From positions 62,001 to 126,000 of the forward strand of contig CANMDE010000001.1 of the NCBI GenBank assembly GCA_947496535.1: 64,000 nucleotides of DNA. The letters are read 5' to 3'. Position 1 is the stretch's first letter. Every line of letters starts with the position of its first letter. The translations under genes were made by a program, and so were the position numbers. The stretch comes from an uncultured Paracoccaceae bacterium. GTDB taxonomy: Bacteria > Pseudomonadota > Alphaproteobacteria > Rhodobacterales > Rhodobacteraceae. Of this stretch, positions 1 to 10,000 are shown piece after piece. The notes beneath the pieces are model-generated. The model ran no database searches. It was not told where the DNA came from and worked only from the letters and a program-made list of their open reading frames with translations.

Positions 1-100
1 CAGGGGCCAGACGGGCGGCGAACGCGGCAAAATCGGGCGCGTGTGAACCAAACAAAGACGCATTGGGCAATCCCCCGCCTACCGGAATCCTCACCCGCAT
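1..100 (-). CDS. possible 5' end of a truncated minus-strand gene
   Basis: A minus-strand reading frame from an ATG ending at base 100 stays open to the window edge and gives about 33 residues rich in Ala, Pro and Gly. Its codons mostly end in G or C, as in the real genes nearby. It is too short to recognise a family, and plus-strand frames are also open for part of this stretch, so the call is tentative. Bases 101-255 hold no other gene I can support and presumably carry the leader of the next gene. Confidence 0.25.
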   Translation of the reverse strand, partial: MRVRIPVGGGLPNASLFGSHAPDFAAFAARLAP

Positions 101-255
101 AACGACTTCGCAGGCGTTCCACCTCAGTAGGAGAGTGACAGAAAGCCTGACGTTGCACGTTCAATTGCAGCGACCTAAAAATGGATTAGCGGGACGCTAT
201 TGTGGACCGCTGGCATTCCTTCATCACCATGTACCATTGGCACAAGGAAAGACCC

Positions 256-1248
256 ATGTTGTATCCCCGCAAAGTCATCGCCTCGTTCACAAGCCTTCTG
301 GCTGCCGTCTCCACTACAATGGCCATAGCGCAAGAACCTGCGAGCAACGATGTGGAAAACATGACCGCATTTCTGGAAGAGGCAAACGTACTTTCGGGCC
401 CAGAACTCGTGGATTGCACCCTGTCAGGTGGCACCGAAACCACCTGCGTATCTTTCACCGTCAAATCCGAACCGACGACATACGAGACTGGCCCGTGGTG
501 CCCAACCAATATCTCTGACAGCGCTGAAGAAGGTGGCATCTGGCTGGACGGGGGCGAAGTCTACGACGTCGATGGCGCGTTTGTCGAAAACCTTGCGACC
601 TTCTATGACGACAGTAATTGGCAGCTCTTCGATCCTGAAACAGGCGAGATCAACATCACCGACACCCAAGAGTCATGCGAAGCCGCCGCGCGACCAGATG
701 TGGACGAAGCCTACTATAATCACTGCGTCCAATGTGCTCCGGAGTATTACGAGGACGCAACGGTTACCTACATGATCCCCGTCACCCCATCACCGGCTGA
801 TGCACCAAGCCCAACAAATCAGCCCGGATCAGGCATCGCATTCAATGGCGTCCTTCTTGACGGTCCGGCGCCCGTCGAAGATATCCTGAGCGCATACACA
901 ATAGCAGCCTTTGATAACTGCGGCGGTCACGTAAACCCCCATGCAGGCTATCATATTCACTCGGTCGGTGACTGCATAACTGATGCTGCACCGATGACAG
1001 ACCATGGCGCGCAGATCGGTATCGCCATGGACGGATATCAGATTTTCGCCAACGCAATGGCCGATGGCAGCCAGCCAACGGATCTTGATGCGTGCAATGG
1101 TCACACGTCCGAAAGCGGTGGCTATCACTACCACGCAGGTGAACCCGGATCGAACGCCATCCTTGGCTGCCTTAGCGCAGAATATGGGTGTCACCTTGAA
1201 GATCCGGACGGTGTCTGCGACGCCTCTGCGCGGCCACGTCGTCCATAG
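256..1248 (+). CDS. secreted YHYH-domain protein
   Basis: The 330-residue product begins with a signal peptide (MLYPRKVIASFTSLL...AIA, about 25 residues). The ATG at 256 was chosen because an AAGGAAA ribosome site lies just upstream; an in-frame GTG at 202 would put extra residues before the signal. The C-terminal half carries His-rich motifs typical of YHYH-domain proteins, HAGYHIHS (about residue 230) and GGYHYHAG (about 288). Cysteines are frequent, which fits a disulfide-bonded exported protein. YHYH domains have no firmly established biochemical role; metal binding by the histidines is a reasonable inference only. The gene stands alone upstream of the opp operon, about 225 bases from oppA, so a functional link is not shown. 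Confidence 0.8.
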   Translation: MLYPRKVIASFTSLLAAVSTTMAIAQEPASNDVENMTAFLEEANVLSGPELVDCTLSGGTETTCVSFTVKSEPTTYETGPWCPTNISDSAEEGGIWLDGGEVYDVDGAFVENLATFYDDSNWQLFDPETGEINITDTQESCEAAARPDVDEAYYNHCVQCAPEYYEDATVTYMIPVTPSPADAPSPTNQPGSGIAFNGVLLDGPAPVEDILSAYTIAAFDNCGGHVNPHAGYHIHSVGDCITDAAPMTDHGAQIGIAMDGYQIFANAMADGSQPTDLDACNGHTSESGGYHYHAGEPGSNAILGCLSAEYGCHLEDPDGVCDASARPRRP

Positions 1249-1473
1249 GACTTGCGGCCACGACCCCAGACTGCCTTCTGAGTATCAGTGCCTGATCATT
1301 AGGCGGGCAATTTCCTATTGCCAAAAGGTTCCCCTGGGTCAATCTGGGTGGCCCCCTTGCGTTTTCAAAAATAACGACAAAGAATGATGCATCAGCGCAA
1401 AAATGCGCCACGGCAACCAAAAACAACCAAAGAAGACGATGCGGCAATGCGGCAACGTCAGGGAGTTCCAAAA

Positions 1474-3108
1474 ATGAAAATCACGCAAAAGTTCTTGGCA
1501 ACCACTGCTATTGGTCTGCTCGCTATGTCCTCGGTCGTCTATGCTGACAGCCACGCCACCCACCCCGAAACTGGCGAGGCATTGGCATCCGATCAGACAT
1601 TCACCTACCGCGTCGGTGATGAAAGCCCGTCTTATGATCCCGGCGTGGTTGAGGATACCTACGGTGCCGAGGTGGTCCGTGACCTGTTCGAAGGTCTCTA
1701 TAATCAGGACGCCGCTGGCAATCTCGAAGCAGGCGTCGCGCTTAGCCATAATGTCAGCGACGACAACCTTGTTTACACATTCGACCTACGTGACGATGCC
1801 AAATGGTCCAACGGCGATCCAGTAACAGCCGGTGATTTCGAATACGCGTGGAAGCGCGCCGCCTCACCAGAGCTCGCCTCGCCCTACGCGTGGTACATCG
1901 AATTGATGTCGCTTGAAAACGCGGCAGAAGTCATTGCTGGCGACATGGATCCTTCAGAACTGGGCGTGACCGCCATCGATGACACCACGCTCGAAGTGCG
2001 GCTCAGCCAACCGCTGCCATACTTCGCGCAAATGGTGACTCATGGCACCACGTTCCCCGTGCATCAGGCAACTGTCGAAGAACATGGATCGGACTGGACG
2101 CTGCCTGAAAACATCGTCTCGAACGGTGCATATGTGATGACCGAGTTTGTCCCGCAAGAGCGGATAGTCCGGAAACGCAACGAGATGTATTGGGACAATG
2201 ACAACACGATCATCGAGACCGTCGTCAAATTGGTCATCCCGGATGAAAACGTGGCGCTGACCCGTTATCTGGCGGGTGAACTTGACCGTACAGATATTCC
2301 GGCAGGCCAATTCCCCCGCCTGTCCGAGCAATACCCGGATCAGGCCATGTCCGTGCCAGAAGCATGTTCTTACTACTACATGTTCAACATGCGGGAGGGA
2401 GCTCCAGAAGAAATTCAGGACCCGAACGTACGCAAAGCGCTCAGCCTTGCGGTCGACCGCGATGTCATCGTCAACAATGTACTAGCTGCTGGTCAGAAGC
2501 CGGCCTACACATTCACTCACTGGGCAACTGCAGGTTTCGAAATGCCGGATGTTCCAATGGCGTCCATGGAACAGGCCGAACGCAACGAAATGGCTGTCGA
2601 ACTACTTGAAGAGGCCGGATACGGGTCAGACAATCCCCTGACGGTTAATCTGGTCTACAACACCGATGAAGGCCACAAGGCCGTTGCCATCGCCATCAGC
2701 CAGATGTGGAAACAGACGCTTGGCGTTGAGACCAACCTGTCCAATCAGGAATGGCAAACCTTCCTCGAAGCCCGCAGCAATGGCGATTTTGAAGTGGCCC
2801 GTGGTGGTTGGTGCGCCGACTACAACGAAGCATCGACCTTTCTTGATCTGATGCAGTCTGGGTCGGGCTACAATGACAGCAAGTATAACAACCCAGAGGT
2901 TGATGCGCTGTTGGCCAATGCAAAGACAGCCGACAACCCGCAAGCAGACTACGACAAGGTCGAAGAATTTATCGCGCAAGATACGCCGATCATCCCGATC
3001 TATCACTATGCTGCCGATTATATGTACTCAGCAAACCTCGAAGGCTGGCCCTTCGAAAACTTCGAACAGAACTGGTACTCTCGCGAGCTTTACAAAATCG
3101 CCGAGTAA
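1474..3108 (+). CDS. oppA: oligopeptide ABC transporter substrate-binding protein
   Basis: The 544-residue protein is a family 5 extracellular solute-binding protein (SBP_bac_5), which captures peptides in the periplasm and hands them to the OppBC permease. The start at 1474 is supported by an AGGGAG ribosome site and gives a clean signal peptide (MKITQKFLATTAIGLLAM...YA, 24 residues). Family hallmarks include YDPGVVEDTYGAEVVRDLFEGL near the mature N-terminus and the pattern V.YTFDLRDDAKWSNGDPVTAGDFEYAWKR around residues 90-130. It resembles OppA/MppA more than DppA, but peptide preference cannot be read from sequence. It heads a five-gene operon and is separated from oppB by a strong hairpin, usual where the binding protein is made in excess. 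Confidence 0.9.
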   Translation: MKITQKFLATTAIGLLAMSSVVYADSHATHPETGEALASDQTFTYRVGDESPSYDPGVVEDTYGAEVVRDLFEGLYNQDAAGNLEAGVALSHNVSDDNLVYTFDLRDDAKWSNGDPVTAGDFEYAWKRAASPELASPYAWYIELMSLENAAEVIAGDMDPSELGVTAIDDTTLEVRLSQPLPYFAQMVTHGTTFPVHQATVEEHGSDWTLPENIVSNGAYVMTEFVPQERIVRKRNEMYWDNDNTIIETVVKLVIPDENVALTRYLAGELDRTDIPAGQFPRLSEQYPDQAMSVPEACSYYYMFNMREGAPEEIQDPNVRKALSLAVDRDVIVNNVLAAGQKPAYTFTHWATAGFEMPDVPMASMEQAERNEMAVELLEEAGYGSDNPLTVNLVYNTDEGHKAVAIAISQMWKQTLGVETNLSNQEWQTFLEARSNGDFEVARGGWCADYNEASTFLDLMQSGSGYNDSKYNNPEVDALLANAKTADNPQADYDKVEEFIAQDTPIIPIYHYAADYMYSANLEGWPFENFEQNWYSRELYKIAE

Positions 3109-3124
3109 GCCGCGTTGCGGCCCC

Positions 3125-3157
3125 GCTGCGCCCCCCAAACCGGGGCGCAGCTATTTT
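3125..3157 (+). terminator. intercistronic hairpin between oppA and oppB
   Basis: A perfect 10-bp stem (GCTGCGCCCC at 3125-3134 with GGGGCGCAGC at 3142-3151, seven-base loop) is followed by TATTTTT. It looks like an intrinsic terminator. Because oppBCDF continue on the same strand with no obvious separate promoter, it probably works as a partial terminator or 3' stabiliser that keeps oppA mRNA above that of the permease genes. Confidence 0.7.
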
Positions 3158-3189
3158 TCACAATCGCCAGAATTTGTGGACCCTGACAA

Positions 3190-4113
3190 ATGCTCAGTTT
3201 CATCGCCCGCAGGCTCACCGTGGCCATCCCGACCCTATTGATATTGGTCGTGCTGTCATTCGTGCTGATGTACACCGCCCCCGGCGGCCCCTTTAACTCC
3301 GAACGACCGCTTCCGCCTGAAGTGCTCGCAAATATCGAAGCGAAATACGGCCTCGATCAACCGTTCTGGAAGCGGATCGCCGTTTACATCCATGGCGTGA
3401 TCTTCAACTTCGATTTTGGCCCGTCCTTCCAATTCAAGAACCGTTCGGTCAACGACATCATCGCCCAAGGTTTCCCGATCACCCTGACCTATGGGTTCTG
3501 GTCCTTCGTTGTCGCCGTCACGGTCGGCGTCTCGCTCGGCATTGCGGCAGCGCTACGCCAGAATACATGGCTCGATTATCTTGCGGTTGGCATCTCCATC
3601 GGCGCACAGGTGCTGCCCAATTTCGTCATGGCCCCGATCCTCCTATTGGTCTTCACGCTCTGGCTCGGCTGGTTGCCCGGCGGTGGCTGGGCCGGGGGGC
3701 AATGGCAGTATCTGGTGATGCCCGTCATCGCATTGTCCACATCTTACATGGCTTCCATCGCACGGATCACCCGGTCATCCATGCTTGAGGTGCTCAACAC
3801 AAACTTCATCCGCACCGCCAAGGCCAAGGGACTGCCGACGCGCCGCATCATCTGGCGGCACGCGATGAAGCCGGCCATGCTGCCGGTCCTGTCCTATCTG
3901 GGGCCTGCGTTCGTCGGCATGATCACTGGTTCCGTTATCATCGACATATTCTTTTCAACTGGCGGCATAGGGCAGTTCTTCGTCAACTCTGCCTTCAACC
4001 GGGACTATTCGGTGATCATGGGGATTACGATCCTTGTCGGGGCGCTGACCATCCTCTTCAACCTCATCGTCGATCTGCTTTACGCATGGATCGACCCCAA
4101 GATCAGGTACTGA
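3190..4113 (+). CDS. oppB: oligopeptide ABC transporter permease OppB
   Basis: This 307-residue inner-membrane permease has about six hydrophobic segments and the OppB/DppB-type N-terminus (MLSFIARRLTVAIPTLLIL) followed by a large periplasmic loop. The cytoplasmic EAA-type coupling motif is visible as RTAKAKGLPTRRIIWRHAMK (about residues 216-235), which contacts the ATPase subunits. It pairs with OppC just downstream; four bases separate the genes. The length is normal for the family. Substrate range is inferred only from the neighbouring binding protein. Confidence 0.93.
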   Translation: MLSFIARRLTVAIPTLLILVVLSFVLMYTAPGGPFNSERPLPPEVLANIEAKYGLDQPFWKRIAVYIHGVIFNFDFGPSFQFKNRSVNDIIAQGFPITLTYGFWSFVVAVTVGVSLGIAAALRQNTWLDYLAVGISIGAQVLPNFVMAPILLLVFTLWLGWLPGGGWAGGQWQYLVMPVIALSTSYMASIARITRSSMLEVLNTNFIRTAKAKGLPTRRIIWRHAMKPAMLPVLSYLGPAFVGMITGSVIIDIFFSTGGIGQFFVNSAFNRDYSVIMGITILVGALTILFNLIVDLLYAWIDPKIRY

Positions 4114-4117
4114 TCCG

Positions 4118-5044
4118 ATGCTACGTGACGACGCCACCGTCGAAGCCCTTCAAAACGCCAGCCACATGGCCGAGGTACGCGGGCGATCCCTTTGGGCCGA
4201 CGCCCGTGCAAGGTTCTTCCGCAACAAAGCGGCCGTTGGAGGGTTCGTTCTCCTGATGATGATCGCAGCCTTCGCCCTATTCGGCGGGCTGCTTTCCGAA
4301 TGGGAGCCGGATTTCGTCGATTTCAGCCTGATGGGTGCAAACGCATCCGAAGGCGTACCCTCATTCGAAACAGGCCACTATTTCGGCACCGATTCCAGCG
4401 GGCGCGATCTATATGCGCGCGTCGTGCAGGGGACGGGCATCTCCCTGATGGTCGGCGTCGTAGGGGCGGTCGTCGCAGTGATTGTTGGGACGCTCTATGG
4501 CGCAATCGCGGGGTATTTTGGGGGGCGGGTCGACGGAACCATGATGCGGGCCGTTGATATCCTGATGTCGATTCCCTTCATGTTCGTCCTGATCCTGATG
4601 TTGGTGATCTTTGGACGATCCATTTTCATGCTCTTCCTCGGGATTGGCTTGATCTCATGGCTCGACATGGCGCGGATCGCACGCGGCCAGACCCTGACCA
4701 TCAAGAACAAGGAATTCGTCGAGGTGGCTGTCGCCACAGGCGTCCACCCCCTTCGGATAATCCTGCGGCACATCGTGCCAAACCTCTTGGGTATCGTCAT
4801 CGTTTACGCCACGCTTCTTGTTCCAAACATGATCATTTTCGAAAGTTTCATCAGCTTTCTGGGGCTTGGCGTACAAGAGCCCAACACATCGCTCGGTGCG
4901 CTTATCTCGGAAGGGGCCTCGCAGATGCAATATGGCGTCTTGTGGCAGCTCTTCTTCCCACTTCTCTTTTTCGTGTTCACCATCTTCGCCTTCTTCTTCG
5001 TTGGGGACGGGCTGCGCGACGCGCTTGATCCAAAGGACCGATAG
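4118..5044 (+). CDS. oppC: oligopeptide ABC transporter permease OppC
   Basis: This 308-residue second permease subunit has the N-terminal cytoplasmic extension and first helix characteristic of OppC/DppC (RARFFRNKAAVGGFVLLMMIAA), then the core permease domain. The EAA loop reads EVAVATGVHPLRIILRHIVPN (about residues 203-223). GTDSSGRDLYARV before the core helices is a conserved OppC motif. It lies between oppB and oppD with minimal spacing, consistent with one transcript and a heterodimeric OppBC pore. Confidence 0.93.
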   Translation: MLRDDATVEALQNASHMAEVRGRSLWADARARFFRNKAAVGGFVLLMMIAAFALFGGLLSEWEPDFVDFSLMGANASEGVPSFETGHYFGTDSSGRDLYARVVQGTGISLMVGVVGAVVAVIVGTLYGAIAGYFGGRVDGTMMRAVDILMSIPFMFVLILMLVIFGRSIFMLFLGIGLISWLDMARIARGQTLTIKNKEFVEVAVATGVHPLRIILRHIVPNLLGIVIVYATLLVPNMIIFESFISFLGLGVQEPNTSLGALISEGASQMQYGVLWQLFFPLLFFVFTIFAFFFVGDGLRDALDPKDR

Positions 5045-5046
5045 TC

Positions 5047-6015
5047 ATGGCACTTCTGGAGATCGAAAACCTGCAAGTCAGCTTCACCACAGCGGACGGA
5101 GACGTCAACGCAGTCAACGGGGTCAGCCTTGACATCGATACTGGCGAAACGCTCGCCATTGTTGGGGAAAGCGGGTCGGGCAAAAGCCAGACCGCCTTCG
5201 CGGCGATGGGGCTTCTGGCTAAAAACGGGCGGGCCACGGGTGCCGCGCGGTTCGACGGGCAGGATTTGCTGACCCTCAGCCAGCGGGAATTGAATAAAAT
5301 CCGCAGCCACGATCTGGCGATGATCTTTCAGGATCCCATGACATCGCTGAACCCTTATATGAAGATCAGCGACCAAATGGCCGAAGTTTTGATGCTTCAC
5401 AAAGGCCTTGGCAAATCAGCCGCCATAACCGAGGCCGCCAAGATGCTCGATGCCGTTCGTATCCCGGATGCGAAAGCACGGATCACCATGTACCCGCACG
5501 AATTCTCTGGCGGAATGCGACAACGGATCATGGTCGCCATGGCGCTACTCTGCCAACCGCGCCTGCTGATAGCCGACGAACCCACAACCGCGCTCGATGT
5601 GACGGTTCAGGCGCAGATCATGCAGTTGCTTGGCGATATTCGAAGGGATTTTGGCACTGCAATTATCCTGATCACGCATGATCTGGGTATCGTTGCAGGC
5701 TTTTGTGATCGTACACTTGTCATGTATGGCGGGCAAATCATGGAAGAGGGTGCCACCGACGATCTTTTTGCCAAACCGACCCACCCCTACACACGCGGTC
5801 TCCTGAATGCCGTGCCAAGGCTCGATCAGGACGAAGAGACGTTGCGCACGATCACTGGCGAACCACCCAATATGTCGCGGCTGCCTGCCGGTTGCCCTTT
5901 CTCGCCCCGCTGTGCGCAAGTGCAGCCCAATTGCCCGACAGAGCGGCCAGCGCTCGAAACCATCAATGGCGCCCGTCGCAGGGCATGTCATCTGCCAGTG
6001 TCGGAGGTCGCATGA
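5047..6015 (+). CDS. oppD: oligopeptide ABC transporter ATPase OppD
   Basis: This 322-residue ATPase powers peptide import. Walker A is GESGSGKSQ (about residues 38-46), the signature is FSGGMRQRIMVAMAL, and Walker B is LLIADEPTTALDVT followed by a switch histidine in LITHDLG. The C-terminal oligopeptide-transporter extension carries CPFSPRCAQVQPNC, the cysteine cluster seen in OppD/DppD. The last codon of Walker A is Gln where most ATPases have Ser/Thr; GxxGxGKSQ is common in OppD and not a defect. The stop overlaps the oppF start by four bases (ATGA). Confidence 0.94.
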   Translation: MALLEIENLQVSFTTADGDVNAVNGVSLDIDTGETLAIVGESGSGKSQTAFAAMGLLAKNGRATGAARFDGQDLLTLSQRELNKIRSHDLAMIFQDPMTSLNPYMKISDQMAEVLMLHKGLGKSAAITEAAKMLDAVRIPDAKARITMYPHEFSGGMRQRIMVAMALLCQPRLLIADEPTTALDVTVQAQIMQLLGDIRRDFGTAIILITHDLGIVAGFCDRTLVMYGGQIMEEGATDDLFAKPTHPYTRGLLNAVPRLDQDEETLRTITGEPPNMSRLPAGCPFSPRCAQVQPNCPTERPALETINGARRRACHLPVSEVA

Positions 6016-7019
6016 CAAAACCTATCCTCTCCGTCCGCGACTTGTCGGTTACCTTCGATGTTCGCAGCCCCAGCGCATGGCCTTGGACACCGGCCCGCAA
6101 ACTGCATGCCGTTTCCAAGGTTTCTTTTGATCTGTTACCTGGCGAGTGCCTCGGGATCGTGGGTGAAAGCGGGTCGGGCAAATCCACACTTGCACGCGCA
6201 ATCGTAGGCACGATCCCATCGTCAAACGGTCAAATCCTGTTTGAAGACAGCGATCTGGCCAACATGGACCCACGCCAAAGACGGGTACACCGGCGCGACG
6301 TGCAGATGATCTTTCAAGACCCGCTCGCGGCACTTAACCCACGCATGACTGTGGGCGAAATCATCGCCGAACCACTTGTCACCCATGAACACGGCCTATC
6401 CCGCAAGGAGGTAAAGCGTCGTGTGGGCGAGCTGATGGAAAAGGTTGGCTTGCTACCCGGCCTGATCAACCGCTACCCGCACGAATTTTCTGGCGGGCAA
6501 TGCCAGCGGATTGGCATTGCGAGGGCGCTCATCCTCAAGCCCAAGCTGGTTATTTGCGACGAACCCGTCTCGGCGCTGGATGTGTCCGTGCAGGCGCAGG
6601 TGATCAATCTGCTGATCTCACTACAAAAGGACTTTGATCTGTCGATGCTGTTCATCGCCCACGATCTGAGCGTGGTGAAACACATCAGTGACCGGATTGC
6701 GGTGATGTATCTGGGCAGGATCATGGAAATGGCCGATGCAGAGACCCTGACCACGACCCCGGCGCATCCCTACACTCAGGCGCTTATCGCCTCGGTTCCG
6801 ATCCCTGACCCTGCTCTGGAAAAGGCAAGACCGCGCCCGATCCTGGAAGGAGAGCTACCGTCGCCGATTTCACCACCATCCGGCTGCGCGTTTCGAACAC
6901 GTTGCCCCAAGGCGCAACCGCTTTGCGCGGGCGACCGTCCGGTACTGGAAGACATTGGCAAAGGCCACTTTGTCGCTTGCCCATTCCACGCGCCAGAAAG
7001 GGCGCTTGTGGCAGGCTGA
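6012..7019 (+). CDS. oppF: oligopeptide ABC transporter ATPase OppF
   Basis: This is the 335-residue second ATPase of the Opp importer. The ATG at 6012 overlaps the oppD stop and is preceded by GGAGGT; longer in-frame starts would run back through oppD. Walker A is GESGSGKST, the signature SGGQCQRIGIARAL, and Walker B LVICDEPVSALDVS, followed by LFIAHDLSVV. The C-terminal extension has CAFRTRCPKAQPLC, the paired cysteine motif of this subfamily. OppD and OppF form the nucleotide-binding heterodimer under OppBC. It is the last gene of the operon, only 13 bases from the convergent tamB stop. Confidence 0.94.
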   Translation: MTKPILSVRDLSVTFDVRSPSAWPWTPARKLHAVSKVSFDLLPGECLGIVGESGSGKSTLARAIVGTIPSSNGQILFEDSDLANMDPRQRRVHRRDVQMIFQDPLAALNPRMTVGEIIAEPLVTHEHGLSRKEVKRRVGELMEKVGLLPGLINRYPHEFSGGQCQRIGIARALILKPKLVICDEPVSALDVSVQAQVINLLISLQKDFDLSMLFIAHDLSVVKHISDRIAVMYLGRIMEMADAETLTTTPAHPYTQALIASVPIPDPALEKARPRPILEGELPSPISPPSGCAFRTRCPKAQPLCAGDRPVLEDIGKGHFVACPFHAPERALVAG

Positions 7020-7032
7020 CCCGGTCAAGTCA

Positions 7033-10000
7033 TCAGTAGTCCCGCTCGAAGAAGACACCGAGACTACTGTCACCTTCCTGATCTACCGTCCCCTTGGCCG
7101 TAATCTCGTCGGTGACATCAAGGTTAAGGTTGATCTCCGTATCGCCCTCACTGTTGATCGTTACGTCGGTATAGACGTTCTCTGACAGATATTTGCCGGC
7201 ACGCAGCGCGGCGTTGCCATCATCATCGGTGGTAACATCAAAATCATCCAGCCCGATATTGCTGCGTAAACTATCCAGCGCGCCGCCGCCTTTGCCTGCC
7301 AAAGTGCTGATAGCCGAGGCAAGCTGAACCGCCTGCAACGGGCTGAGGCTGGATAAGTCACGTCCGAAGATCAGCTGCGATAGCACCTCGTCCTGCGGCA
7401 ACTCCGGGCTGGACTCAAAGTTGATATCCGGCTCCCCCGCAGGCCCTTCCACGATGATGTCGATAACGGTCCCGCTCTCGGTTTCGGTTTCTGCAACAAG
7501 ACGGATATAGGGATCAAAATCCCCCTGTAGGGTCGCACTCCCCTCAGTGAATTCGAACCGCTGCTGCAGGATGTCCAACCGCCCACGGACCAGTTCGAAC
7601 CGCCCGACTGGGATCACATTGTTTGTCGTCCCACCAATATTCAGAGAGCCACCCAGTTCCGCATCCAACCCACGACCTCTTATGAAAATCCGCGACGGCG
7701 CGTTGATATCAATATCAAGCCCGAACCCAGCGGACGAACCCGAAGAACTGCCATCATCATCGTCTGACGCACCGACACCGGCACGATCCAGTGTTTGAGT
7801 AATGGCACCCGACGCCCCCACATGGGTCACATCCGGCAGCTCGCCCAAAGTGCTGACGCTGGATGACGGCACCTGAATATCGACCTGCCCCAGATTGATC
7901 TCGCCCGTGATCTGCGCACCACCTTGCAACGGACCTTGCAGGCCAATGGCACCATTGGCGGTCGTTTCATAAAGCTCCGGGTCCTCCACGACCACATTGT
8001 TCAGCGCTACATTCACGTCTGCCTGATATGGTGCGGTCAGACCGACTGGTCCGGTAATAGCCAACGACCCACCGGCACTAACGCCAGCATTCATATCGAT
8101 CTGCGCGGCCTCATTCTGCAAGGTGATCGTCCCGTTGATATTCTCCAACGCCTGTTCCAGCGTCGGCGCGGCCAATCGGGCCTGTGGAATGGTGATTTGC
8201 CCACTGACCGAAGACAACTCTGCAGGGCCATTTATACCAATATCGAAATTCGCCGTCCCGTTCAGGCGGCGCGGATCAATTGCGCCATTGGCAAGGGCGA
8301 GTGGCACACTGCCCGTCAATTGCAGATCAAGATTGTTCGACGACGCCACCTGCCCGCTGGCCTGCGCGGTGATACCACCCGGCCCAGTTCCGGTGGCATC
8401 AATACCCCAGTTACCGGACGCATCAAGCGACGCAGTGCCCGTCGCCGTCGCGGCCCCGCTTAACTGATCGGTAAACAGGCCAACGTCACGCAAGCGCGCA
8501 TCAAACTGCCCCCTGCCAGCACCCCCGCGGCCATCAAGCGTCCCGCTCAGGGTGACGTTTGGCGTAGTGGCGCGAAACTCTGATACATTCAGCGTTTCGC
8601 CGTCATAGCTCGCGTTGACATCCAACTGACCAGAACCGCGCAAGAGCGGATCGACCGATGTGTTGCCAATACTGATATCTTGCGTGCGAACCGCGGCGTC
8701 AGCACTGAACGCGCTCAAATCCGGCATCACGGCACCGCTTAGATCAAGCGTGACACTGCCGCCAATGGTCTGACCAGCAATGGCGCCATAGGGCTGTAAG
8801 CGGCTGATCAACGCATCCACATCGCCCGAAATCTCATAGCCATTTTCAGGGGTATCAATCACCAGATCGGCATTCAGATCCGCACTTGGACCGGTCGCAA
8901 CAATTGTCGCATTGGTCACCTCATCCACCCCGCGCGCAGCATCGGCCTGCAGGGTAATTGGCCCGCTCAACCGTCCGTCCAATACGGCGGCATCGGGAAT
9001 ACGCAGGTCAATATCCGCAGTTGCAGGACCGTCCATCGCATAATCGGCACTCGCATCAAGGCTCAGATCATCGGTTCGCACAACCAAATCGGACAGTGAC
9101 AACTGATTGTCGGCACCACGCGCCAAGCTTGCCGTGATCGTCCCAGTACCATCAATCAAAGGATCAAGCTGGCTGATCCCGACACCCAGATCTTGCGTTT
9201 GCGCGCGCACATCGCCTTCGAAAACCAGATCATTGGTCGTCAGTACGCCCTGCAGTGTCAGATCAGCGGCACCGTTCAGGTCCTGCCCGGTCAAGGCATC
9301 ATACGTGTTCAAATCGGTAATATCGGCGGTCAGATCGGCGGCAATACGTTGCCCTTCGTCCAAGGTTGTGACGTCACCCGCCGCCTGCAGCGAAATCGAC
9401 GGGCCTGTGCCGTCAATGTCAAAATCGACCACGCCCTCAGCATTGCGATTGGCGGTGCCTGTCACCGTCGCAGGCCCGCTCAAATCGTCCAAAACCAACC
9501 CTACATCCGTCAGGTTGGCAGTAAAGCTGGCATCACTCGTGTCGCTGGTGATATCTGCATTGGCCGTGATCTCTGCGGCATCAGTTTTGATCCGAAAAGC
9601 CTCTAATCGGGTGCCTTCAGCATCACGGACCGCATTGGCAGACAGAGACCCTGACCCCTGCAAAACGGCGTCAACCTCGTCGATGCCTACAGCCAAATTC
9701 GTCGTCTGACCCGTGAACAACAGGTTATAGAGACCATCCAAAGGCGTAATATCCGCAAGAATGGACAGCGACGCGCTGCCACCCAAATCCTGACCAACAA
9801 GAGTGGAAAAACGGTCAATCTCTTCGGCGGTCAAGGCAATCGTGCTCTGCGTGCGAAAACCATCGTCAGAGCTTGCAATCTGCGCCTCAGCCGCCATTTC
9901 CAGCCCCGGACCGGTCAACGTGAAACGGTCGATAGTTGTTGGCTCCGCCTCAATCCGCTGGGCTTCGAATACGCCAGAGATCGTATCGCCAAACGCCTCG

